Below are positions 57,401 through 64,000 of a stretch of DNA of 64,000 nt, piece by piece. The first letter of the stretch is position 1; every line of letters starts with the position of its first letter. Under the pieces are notes generated by a model. That model was not told the origin of the DNA and searched no databases. It worked only from the letters and a program-made list of their open reading frames with translations. The position numbers were made by a program, and so were the translations under genes. Source of the DNA: an uncultured Gardnerella sp. (lineage in GTDB: Bacteria; Actinomycetota; Actinomycetes; Actinomycetales; Bifidobacteriaceae); assembly GCA_947289115.1 (NCBI GenBank), contig CAMYPG010000002.1, positions 1 to 64,000 on the forward strand. Direction: 5' to 3'.

Positions 57401-60400
57401 GCCATCTGTAGAGCCGTGCTTGCCAACACTATCCTTGAGCTTGGCGGTGTCAGTCTTGTACGTGTCAAGCGCTTTACGCTTCTCGTTCAAGGTATTAAGT
57501 GCATCATTGACTTGCTTCTGCGTTGCAGCAGGATTCTTGAGCAATTCCTTTGCCACGTTAAGAGCTTCGCCATACTCATCTACAGCCTTCTGGGCTGCAT
57601 CATTCTTAGTCTTATCAGCAGTTGTTCCATCATCATTCTTGAAATCAGGATGCGAAGCATTCTTATACGCAGGCGTCTTCTGAGTATTGTCATGCTCGTT
57701 AACAGACTTAAGCAAATCGTCGGTCTTGGTTGCAAACTTGTTCAAATCTGCAATAGCATCGTTCATTTCCTTAAGGATTGAGGTAATATCCCTATCCAGA
57801 GGCTCGCCTTGTGCATGTGCCTGAATATTATCCAAGTATGTACTATCTTCAGGGTTGCCGTCCTTATCAGGAGTATTTGTATCAGGAATCTCCTTACCAT
57901 TTGCTTTATCCTTAGGCATCTGTTTATTAAGCGCCTGGTTTAGCTTCTCTACAGCTTTTTCATACGCTTCCTTAGCCTTCTTAGCAGCCTCTACCTGGGC
58001 TTTTTCTTCTTCACTAGGATTCTGCTTATCGGCAAGTTCCTTTACATTCGCATACGCTGGGCTGTTTTGTATTGCAAGGTCATTAAACACAGCCGCAGAA
58101 AGCCTGCTGGTATTAGTTGCATACTTGTCGATAACTTTACGCGCTTCTTCAAGAGCTTTCTTGGCTTCATCAATCTGGTTTTGACCTGGAGCAGTTCCAC
58201 CATTCTTAGCTTTTTCTAGATCTTCCTTAAGCGCCTTAGCTTTTTGATAAGCATCGTTGTAATCTTTGAATGCTTTCTTTGCGTCTTCGTCGCCAGCTTG
58301 CGCCTTATCGAAAGCGTTAAAGTATGCAGGCATCAGGTAACCGCTAAAGTTATCCGCAAGAACTTTCGTAAGTTCATTAGCGTCAGTTGCATAATCTTTA
58401 TGAAGTGCATCTTCAGCCTTAGTTAATGCATCTTTAGCATCATCAACTTCTTTTTGAGTTGCCTTATCGTTCTTAAGAACCTCACGTGCCTTAGTTAACG
58501 CATTGTTATAGTTGTCAACGGCAGTTTTAGCAGCTTGTTTCTCTTGATCGTTTGCGCCATTAGTCTGCTTGTTAAGCGCATTCTTATAGAAGGTACTCTG
58601 CTTGCTTGCGTCATCCTTATCAGGATTATCAAAGGTGAGCTTTTCAGCAGTTATAAGCTTTGACTTATCGGTAGCTTTAGCATCAAGCGCCTTCTTAGCT
58701 TTTTCGAGAGCTGCAATTGCCTCGTTCACTTCCTTTTGAGAAGCGTTTGGATCTGCTGAAAGATCCTTTGCCTTCTTTACAGCAGCATCGTATGCTTTGC
58801 GCTCTTCATCAGTTGCATTTTGATAGGCTGGGTCAGCGGTCTTAAGCTTCTCTGCAGGATCAGTCTTCTTTGCATCGCCCGTATTCACCTTGCCGTGCTG
58901 AGCGATGGCATTATTCAACTCATCCTTGTTAGTGGTAAATTCGTTAAGCTTCTTGCGAGCTTCGTCCAGCTTCGCCTTCGCATCGTCAACAGCCTTTTGT
59001 GTGGCGTTCTTGTCGTCCTTTACCTTATTGGCTTCAGCAAGCGCTTCATCGTAAGCTGTCTTGGCTTTCTTAGCTGCCTCATTTCTTTCGGTGTCATCAG
59101 AACCGTCGGCCTTCTTGAAGTCAGGCTCAGTAACATTCTTATACTTGTCACTAGCCTTTGTGCCAGTTGTAGCTTGTTGACCTTCAGCAGGCGTACCATC
59201 TTCTGTTATCGACTTATCCAGTTCGTCTTTCTTGGTAGCGTCACCATCAAGAGCTTTGCGAGCTTTATCCAGCTTAATGGTTGCATTATCAACCTCAGCT
59301 TTAAGCTGTTCAGTTAACTGATCATCTGGTGTAGTTCCAACTTTTTCAAGCGTTTGCTTAGCAACCTTCAATGCATCTTCGTAGTCTTTCTTCACTGCAT
59401 CAGACGCGTTGTAGTACTTCGAGTCAGTCGGAACATCCGTATTATCAACCTTAGTGGTCTTATGCTCACCAATCGACGTCTTCAAATCGGCAGTCTTATG
59501 ATTCGTCTGCGGCACAAAGATAACGTTAATTGCCTTTGCCGTATTGCCTGGGTGACGATCTTTCTCCATATAAACATGCTTATAGTACGTCATTGCATAC
59601 GGCTCAACAAACAGACGTGCCTTGAAAATCTTGTCCTTTTTGCCAGCTACCGTTACAGAACCAGCTTCTGGATCCCATGAATACGAACCAGCTATTGATA
59701 AATTATCACCGAGGTTTACGTCAGAATTAGAAACTTTCTGATTCCCAGACCAATAAGCGCCACCCATATTGCCAAGCGTGAGTTCAGTTGTTGGCTCGCC
59801 ATCTTTATTAAGCGCATAGTTCATGTGCGACTTGCGCGCGTTATTCCCTGTACCTTCATAGGAAAGCTGCTCGCCGCCAGTAAGGTCGCGCAAACCAGAA
59901 CTACTATCCTTTGGTTTAGCCTTCAGCAAGCCAAGAATCTTTGTTGTATCAAACTCTTGCGCTTTAGTTGGATCGTAACGGTAGATGATAGTGGTCTTCT
60001 GATCATTACTCCAAGAAATACCTTCGTCGGTATCGCGACCATCAATCTTAGTCTTGTCCCACGAAACGGTGTAATCTGTACGAATATTTGGAAGCTTTGT
60101 AAGCTTGCTCTCTTTTACATTAGACGTAAACTCAGCAACTGACTTGTCAGTCTTGATTTTAACGGTAATCTTGTTTTCCGCCTGACCATTAGAGATTCCC
60201 TTATTAGAGTCACCAGATGCAGTAAGATCGCCCTTAAGATACTCAAGTGTAATCTGATCTTTGCTGGTAAGACCAAGCTCTTTATTGTCTTTATTAGCTT
60301 CGTAAATAGCTGTTTTAATTCGGTCAAGCTCGGCATTGGAGTAGCCAAGTGGGTTAGCCACAAAGACTGCTTTGTCGTTTTCAGGAACGACAACATCCTT

Positions 60401-62119
60401 CTCTGCAATCTTCTTCAACACAAGGTCGCTGAGTGCAATCTTAGGAGCGTCCGCAGCATCCACGCCAGCAAAGTTGATAGTGACTTCACCCTGGTCGTTA
60501 ATGGTCACCTGATCTTGGCTTACGTGATTAAGATGCGCAAGCTTGCGTTTAATTTCGGTTTTTACATCATCGGAAACCTTGGACAGGTCGTCAACAATTG
60601 GCTTTTCAATGCGATCATCATAGCGCGCAACAGTAAGTGGTAAATCATCAGAAGTATAACCTGTGTCGGTTATGAGATGAGTTTTAAGTGTTCGTACCGT
60701 AGTTATATACGTTGTTTCAGTAGTACCAGGTTTAGGCGTTTTTGTATTAAAGCTAGTAACATCATTTGGATTGTACACACGCTGATCGTTAATAATTACC
60801 TTATTTTCAGCGGTATCTGGAGTCTGAACAAATGCACCATTATCTCCACGCGTACCCACGCCCTTAGATGTACTTGCGGTGTTAATTTGCTCACGAATTG
60901 ATTTATTACCAGTTGCTTCGGTAGGAGCATCAATGGCTTTTTGAAGCTTCTCACGAATTTGTTGTGCAGTAAGTTCTTCGTTATACTTCAGCACAATTGA
61001 CCCAGCTGTTTTAGGTGGAATAAGTGTTGCTGCACGTGCAATATTAGTCTTGTACAGCAAGACTTCGTCTCCACCATCTTTTCTACCGTACACATAAATG
61101 CAACGGTTTGCAGCGTATGCTACACCGCTGTTAAGATTGCCATCTCTAAAAAGAGGTGTCATTTCAAGCTTTGCAGAGCCGTCAGTATTCGGGGTAAACG
61201 TATATTCACCAGAATAAGATTGATGCAGCCCCGGATTTCCAGAATAGTATTCAGCAGCCTTTCTACCTTTATCGGTGGTCATACTATTGTTTTGAGCAGG
61301 GAAAATGGCAATACTGCTAATATTGTATCCATCTTTTGGCTTTGCAAAGTTGAAAGTAACAGTGTTACTTTGTCCGCTTTTAATATACGTATTATTAGAC
61401 GATCCCCATGCATACATATTCGGGACGCTATTTTTTGTATCTTCTGAAATATTTATTTGATTCGAAACGGAAGGTTCTGGATTAGCTTCGCGATCTGTGC
61501 CAACAACAGGTTCACCCTGATTATGATTTTCAGCACTCAAATCACGCTTTTTACGACTCTTTGCGACATTTCCTGCAGGAGTGCTATTTTCTGCAGTATC
61601 CTGTTTTACACCTTTATCATCTACAGACTTACCATCAGCCTTCGCGTTCTCGCCCTTAGTGCTCTCAGTCTTACCAGTCTTATTCTCTTCAGTTGATTCA
61701 GTCGATGCAATAGGAGCAGCAGTTGTTACCGTAGGTTCTACACTCTGCTTAGCATCTGCGGATTCCTTACTATCAGTAGGCGCCTCTACCTTAGTCTGCT
61801 GAGGAGCCTCCACAACAGGCTTAGCATCTACACTATTTTTATTAGAAGCCTCAACCTTAGAAGCCTCAGCACCCTCAGCCTTCTTCTTATTAGCAATTAC
61901 ACTCTGTTCTTTTGCAGGATCATTCGTATTAACAGGCGCAGCAGCACCAGCCTCCGCAGCCATTGCAGGAGTTGCGCCAAAAGCAATCGCCGCGCCAGCA
62001 ATCACGCCAGCAGCACCAGCCGAAAGAGCAGCCACCTTATGCATGTCAACAACCTTTGCAGCCTTATCCTTTACAGAACCAGATGTCTTGTTGGCGTGTT
62101 TAGCAGATTTTGTAGTCAT
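54431..62119 (-). CDS. Giant FIVAR-repeat cell-surface adhesin
   Basis: Wall-associated protein of 2562 residues. A long signal peptide (about 1-54) has a basic N-region and AAGVIAGAAIAFGATPAMA. An acidic Thr/Ser/Lys/Glu-rich stretch runs from 55 to 190. A head region of beta-rich segments spans about 190-880. Then come about 16-17 helical FIVAR-type modules (about 880-2460), each with a core like NATQAQVDEALKKLQDAKQK and a YKTD linker; modules 14 and 15 are the closest pair. The C-terminus has GVNTG, a hydrophobic helix (FAALAAVFAGLGVAG) and the basic tail KRRKHSAR, a sorting signal without canonical LPXTG. AGGAG precedes the ATG. Binding partner unknown; host surface or matrix binding is typical. 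Confidence 0.88.
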   Translation of the reverse strand: MTTKSAKHANKTSGSVKDKAAKVVDMHKVAALSAGAAGVIAGAAIAFGATPAMAAEAGAAAPVNTNDPAKEQSVIANKKKAEGAEASKVEASNKNSVDAKPVVEAPQQTKVEAPTDSKESADAKQSVEPTVTTAAPIASTESTEENKTGKTESTKGENAKADGKSVDDKGVKQDTAENSTPAGNVAKSRKKRDLSAENHNQGEPVVGTDREANPEPSVSNQINISEDTKNSVPNMYAWGSSNNTYIKSGQSNTVTFNFAKPKDGYNISSIAIFPAQNNSMTTDKGRKAAEYYSGNPGLHQSYSGEYTFTPNTDGSAKLEMTPLFRDGNLNSGVAYAANRCIYVYGRKDGGDEVLLYKTNIARAATLIPPKTAGSIVLKYNEELTAQQIREKLQKAIDAPTEATGNKSIREQINTASTSKGVGTRGDNGAFVQTPDTAENKVIINDQRVYNPNDVTSFNTKTPKPGTTETTYITTVRTLKTHLITDTGYTSDDLPLTVARYDDRIEKPIVDDLSKVSDDVKTEIKRKLAHLNHVSQDQVTINDQGEVTINFAGVDAADAPKIALSDLVLKKIAEKDVVVPENDKAVFVANPLGYSNAELDRIKTAIYEANKDNKELGLTSKDQITLEYLKGDLTASGDSNKGISNGQAENKITVKIKTDKSVAEFTSNVKESKLTKLPNIRTDYTVSWDKTKIDGRDTDEGISWSNDQKTTIIYRYDPTKAQEFDTTKILGLLKAKPKDSSSGLRDLTGGEQLSYEGTGNNARKSHMNYALNKDGEPTTELTLGNMGGAYWSGNQKVSNSDVNLGDNLSIAGSYSWDPEAGSVTVAGKKDKIFKARLFVEPYAMTYYKHVYMEKDRHPGNTAKAINVIFVPQTNHKTADLKTSIGEHKTTKVDNTDVPTDSKYYNASDAVKKDYEDALKVAKQTLEKVGTTPDDQLTEQLKAEVDNATIKLDKARKALDGDATKKDELDKSITEDGTPAEGQQATTGTKASDKYKNVTEPDFKKADGSDDTERNEAAKKAKTAYDEALAEANKVKDDKNATQKAVDDAKAKLDEARKKLNEFTTNKDELNNAIAQHGKVNTGDAKKTDPAEKLKTADPAYQNATDEERKAYDAAVKKAKDLSADPNASQKEVNEAIAALEKAKKALDAKATDKSKLITAEKLTFDNPDKDDASKQSTFYKNALNKQTNGANDQEKQAAKTAVDNYNNALTKAREVLKNDKATQKEVDDAKDALTKAEDALHKDYATDANELTKVLADNFSGYLMPAYFNAFDKAQAGDEDAKKAFKDYNDAYQKAKALKEDLEKAKNGGTAPGQNQIDEAKKALEEARKVIDKYATNTSRLSAAVFNDLAIQNSPAYANVKELADKQNPSEEEKAQVEAAKKAKEAYEKAVEKLNQALNKQMPKDKANGKEIPDTNTPDKDGNPEDSTYLDNIQAHAQGEPLDRDITSILKEMNDAIADLNKFATKTDDLLKSVNEHDNTQKTPAYKNASHPDFKNDDGTTADKTKNDAAQKAVDEYGEALNVAKELLKNPAATQKQVNDALNTLNEKRKALDTYKTDTAKLKDSVGKHGSTDGAAPTEGTQTSDAYRNASDPHFMKEEGGKLVPDTDKNDQATAAKKAYDEALTKAQELLKKHDEKDTPQDAKPTQKDINDALKALDDARTEVEKYKTVTTELEKEINKSTAEGAPGVTENDFENTPEFKNAKAKTSDGQTNADVAAYQEALKKARDLVKAAADQDKKNSERPTQQQINDALDALTAAKKQITDNYKTNLEPLTSAKDFAGGDFKKTPEYQNAVAKKGAGDQGATQALGEDGKDTGFDNVLKKVAAKLNDNDWKQKATQKEVHALLKQLQDAQEKIAKEYKTDAIKLERELGDKDQDGKPVTPPFEASVTYKNALEKAKTEDAATTDANSATKKLKEYTDKLKDANDLIEKVKNPDPNAKPEDRPTQKQVDEALAALKKAKKDIDDNFKTKVDKLQNEVDDKNEDGTARTPKFEESTEFANLKAKGDDTNKPDDLVAYEKALAKAKDLIDKNDGKVTKDGQEVDVPKDQLPSQKEVDEALQTLKEIKDKILANYKTSPKDLQDEVDKSKDGDDDTSTDVFENTPEFKNATDKGDDAAKKALDAYTEKLKAAKKLLDAFDRTTGKPKTKLPEGMDKAPTQQELDAALKDLQDAKNKITDGYKTNKSDLNTEAGKDSDFTKTPEYQNAQAKGDDASKQALEDYKKALEDANKVLGDKDATQAQVDEALKKLQDAKQKLSDGYKTDKTDLTVEAGKDSDFTKSPEYQNAAGSSEAEAYKQALDEANKVLGDKNATQAEVDEALKKLQDAKQKLTDSHKTDKSDLNTEAGNDPDFRKSIPFIIGKAADLAEYQQALNDANSVLKDPNATQDQVNQALRRLRDAKQKLIDAYNRLINSGSGVGDNTGVGVNDSNTTSVNNVVDKSALQAEVDQALGDVSANANGVVADSNLVSEFNAALNHARLVLADANATQGQVDSALARLRAARAALREGMLAARNSAGMNFKRGDVSGVNTGASSSVFAALAAVFAGLGVAGAASKRRKHSAR

Positions 62120-62267
62120 GTTCTCCTCTTTCCGTGAGATTAATTCGATTTACTTGATATTGCTTTGCGCACCGACCGTGGCTATCAAAGCCATATAGTT
62201 TTTAACAATAGTTTTACAAAGTCTTATAGCGTACATCTATAATGATGTAATCATCCTTTGATAAATC

Positions 62268-62296
62268 ATTATAACATTTTAGAAAAAATTTTGAAA
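62268..62296 (-). promoter_or_regulatory. Candidate promoter of the giant adhesin gene
   Basis: Minus-strand -10 TATAAT (62268-62273), 17-bp spacer, weak -35 TTTCAA (62291-62296), giving a leader of about 145 nt. The G11 homopolymer lies 38-48 bp upstream of this -35. Confidence 0.45.
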
Positions 62297-62322
62297 ACAA
62301 CTAACAAATGTTTATAGCTTTT

Positions 62323-62344
62323 GGGGGTGCATACCCCCCCCCCC
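62323..62344. repeat. C11/G11 homopolymer with opposing G5, upstream of the adhesin
   Basis: GGGGGTGCATA followed by eleven C. On the adhesin strand this is a run of eleven G at 215-225 bp before the ATG, able to pair with the nearby C5. Runs of this length slip readily in replication and are typical of phase-variable promoters or reading frames. Confidence 0.8.
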
Positions 62345-62640
62345 AAGCCTTTTATTTCAAGGATTTTTGCGAGATATTTTTTTCAAAAATTCTTGCGATT
62401 CTGGCGAGTCAACCGCCATTTTTAGCTCACTCATCTAAACATTTGTATATGATACAAATCACATTTTTAGACCCTCTGCAGTGCGCTTTTCTCTTTTATC
62501 CCGCGTTTGTTCCCATATTTGGCGTTTCGATAAACAAATTCAGGAATACCCCTCGCGAGTGTAGAAACACCCAGCCCTCCTACAACACCAAACAAGGAAT
62601 ATCGCTCGCGCGGATTAGCTGCGCTCACGTCTTCGCCGCA

Positions 62641-62663
62641 CGTAAAGTCCACTGGACTTTACG
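62641..62663. repeat. Palindromic hairpin module, sequence type 2
   Basis: CGTAAAGTCCA / TGGACTTTACG around one base, with outer arms GCCGC (62636) and GCGGC (62669). It is flanked by the same ACGTCTTCGC and GCTCAGCGCTCCGAATT sequences as the type 1 palindrome at 63039-63063. Confidence 0.8.
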
Positions 62664-63038
62664 TTTGAGCGGCTCAGCGCTCCGAATTGCCTTTTCGCGC
62701 TACGCTCTAAGCGAAAAGGCAGGTCGTCGCGCAAGCAAGGTAGAGATTCGAGATTTTTCGCCCTGAATGAGATGAACCTCAGCATCTTTGATGGTGATTC
62801 ATCGAATGAAGAAGAAAAATCGAGAATCTCGGTGATAAAAGCCACGCAAAAGTTCTAGATATTCAGAAGGTTTGATGTATTTCTATACGAGCAATAAAAG
62901 AGGAGCGTAGCGACGGGACTTGCAAGGAGAGAAATACTCAAACCTCGCACAACAGTAAATAGGAAAATCACTTGCGCGGTCTAAGCACGAAGGCAGTCGT
63001 CGTTAGCGAGGTCTAAGCGCGCTAACGTCTTCGCTTGC

Positions 63039-63063
63039 GTTGAAAGCACACTGTGCTTTCAAC
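63039..63063. repeat. Palindromic hairpin module, type 1, at the end of the GH31 gene
   Basis: GTTGAAAGCACA / TGTGCTTTCAAC with outer arms GCTTGC and GCAAGC. It lies immediately after the GH31 stop codon; its conserved right flank is inside the gene's last codons. It may act as the GH31 transcript's 3' hairpin. Confidence 0.8.
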
Positions 63064-63064
63064 C

Positions 63065-64000
63065 TTAAGCAAGCTCAGCGCTCCGAATTAAAATCTCCTC
63101 AAGTGCGCGCTTAACCGAGTCAGGCAGCGTGCACTTCCATTGCGCCCACTTAGCAACCTCTGGGTGCTGCGGCGCATGTGCGTTAGTCAAGTCAACGCTT
63201 TGCTGATGGCGCTCAAACTCGCTCTCGCTAGTGTACTCAAGCGCGCAAAGCTCACTTATAGCACTCGCACTGCCACCAGCTTGGCGAATCGCGTCAAAAG
63301 CAATCTCCTTGCCGCGGTATGGCACTTGCGCTTTAAGAAGCAACCTGTAGCAATCGCCAATCTTAGGGTCTTGCGCAATTTGCAAACCGCCGTCAACAAT
63401 TATGCGCACGCAATCGCCAACAGGCACATTGCGCACGGAAACAGTAAGACTTAGCGTAGATTCTTCGCCTTCATATGAAACTTCTACAGCCTTAGATTCA
63501 AGCTGATTTTCCCCAACAAAAACGCGAACGCGCGAAAAGTCTGGGCAAGCAACGCCTCTAAACACCACGCTCCAATCGCGCTTGGAAGGCAGCGAAGAAA
63601 CGGCACTAGTGCAACCCGTTGCAGCGTTAATCACAAATTGCGTAGACGCGTTGCCGTCTCGCCAAATAAGTTCCATGCGCGTATCGGCAGTTTTCCCAGC
63701 GCACGCGTCTTCAAAGCAGCCGTTATCTTCGCGCATCACAAACTCGCCGCAATCCCCTGGGAATGCAAGAATGCGCAAAGATCGCGGATTTTCAACGCTA
63801 TTAACAAGCTCTGCCGCCTGCTCGCTACTTGCGCAATCCGCTTCGCTTGGCAAAACTTGCATTGGCACAATAGCCCCAGCGCGCGCAAACGCCGGCACGC
63901 GGTCGATTCCTCGCCAAACCTCAAATCTGCGCCCAGCACCGCCGCGCGAAACATAGCGCCTTCCGTCAAAGAAATCGTACCAATCGCCTTCTGGAAGCCA
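63065..64000 (-). CDS. Glycoside hydrolase family 31 (alpha-glucosidase/xylosidase type), C-terminal part
   Basis: Partial gene running off the right edge; 311 codons are visible. The first visible residues, WLPEGDWYDFFDGRRYVSRG, then FEVWRGIDRVPAFARAGAIV, form the post-catalytic beta-sandwich signature of GH31. The rest is the distal C-terminal domains; the catalytic Asp residues lie outside the window. A GTG at 63898 is not the true start, because the frame stays open upstream with matching family sequence. The last codons (IRSAELA) are encoded by sequence shared with the dispersed palindrome module. Confidence 0.85.
   Translation of the reverse strand, partial: WLPEGDWYDFFDGRRYVSRGGAGRRFEVWRGIDRVPAFARAGAIVPMQVLPSEADCASSEQAAELVNSVENPRSLRILAFPGDCGEFVMREDNGCFEDACAGKTADTRMELIWRDGNASTQFVINAATGCTSAVSSLPSKRDWSVVFRGVACPDFSRVRVFVGENQLESKAVEVSYEGEESTLSLTVSVRNVPVGDCVRIIVDGGLQIAQDPKIGDCYRLLLKAQVPYRGKEIAFDAIRQAGGSASAISELCALEYTSESEFERHQQSVDLTNAHAPQHPEVAKWAQWKCTLPDSVKRALEEILIRSAELA

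Larger units (their letters stand above)
62560..63064 (+). repeat. Family B structured repeat, copy 4, with partial fifth tail and two palindrome modules
   Basis: The region starts with a partial tail (CAGCCCTCCTACAACACCAA, from 62572) like copy 2. First hairpin: outer arms 62743-62761 and 62814-62832, inner arms GATGAACC (62771) and GGTGATTCATC (62793). Tail hairpin arms 62868-62884 and 62930-62945. Palindrome modules sit on both sides (62641-62663 and 63039-63063). The 945-bp gap between the adhesin and the GH31 gene is this cluster plus the adhesin promoter. Confidence 0.75.

Noticed and set aside
56702..57781. 359-codon plus-strand frame inside the adhesin gene
   Set aside because: Shadow of FIVAR repeats; Leu/Ile/Ser-rich and antisense to the long coding frame.
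62308..62766. 152-codon plus-strand frame across the poly-C tract
   Set aside because: It runs through non-coding repeat sequence, has no ribosome site and no recognisable family. The poly-C tract is more plausibly relevant to the adhesin upstream region.

Overview
The window looks like a chromosomal segment of a low-GC member of the Bifidobacteriaceae, most likely a Gardnerella species. This is inference from several signs: AT-rich DNA with actinobacterial gene content, an HspR/HAIR-controlled dnaK-grpE-dnaJ1-hspR operon, a small SRP RNA with the GCAGGAA-type apical loop, the topA-tmk-holB cluster, a fused OppDF ATPase, a myo-inositol-phosphate synthase, and FIVAR-repeat surface proteins. 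No tRNA, rRNA, prophage, transposase or CRISPR-Cas was recognised.

Layout. 0.1-4.2 kb is a gluconate island: gnd-like dehydrogenase, GntP permease and gluconokinase on the minus strand, with a divergent GntR/FadR-type regulator. 4.2-12.5 kb holds an HD hydrolase, a KUP potassium transporter, TatD and a heterodimeric ABC exporter. 12.8-18.8 kb is an oligopeptide ABC importer (oppB-oppC-oppDF, then oppA), with a tiny leader ORF overlapping oppB. Next to it is aminopeptidase C, so peptide import and peptide hydrolysis sit together. 20.7-21.1 kb is non-coding and carries three 36-bp hairpins at exact 52-bp spacing and a candidate small RNA. 21.2-26.3 kb has metG, an AbiEi-like/LRV-like gene pair, rsmI and an esterase. 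27-30 kb is a sortase-type surface protein with a Pro/Lys/Asp stalk. 30.4-45 kb is mostly housekeeping: fhs, pepD, PEBP, holB, tmk, topA, a PAP2 protein, SRP RNA, ino1 and a class A PBP. 45.3-50.9 kb has a HAD phosphatase and the heat-shock operon. 50.9-54.1 kb is a thiazole-synthesis operon (thiO-thiS-thiG-thiF) behind a TPP riboswitch. 54.4-62.1 kb is one 2562-residue FIVAR-repeat adhesin with an 11-bp G/C homopolymer about 215 bp upstream. The window ends inside a GH31 glycosidase.

The least ordinary content is non-coding. Two families of structured intergenic repeats recur through the window. Family A is a short hairpin with a conserved apical sequence and a changing but still paired stem; it occurs at about 12.7, 26.8, 34.5, 41.1 and 45.0 kb. 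Family B is a 250-450 bp multi-hairpin element at about 26.4, 34.7, 45.2 and 62.8 kb. Its arms differ between copies while keeping base pairing, and its internal symmetric mismatch is GA/GA or AA/AA, which suggests selection on an RNA or DNA structure. A third module, a near-perfect 23-25 nt palindrome with an outer stem, comes in two different sequences that both pair. No mobilising protein is visible. I know of no description of these elements, but I could not search.
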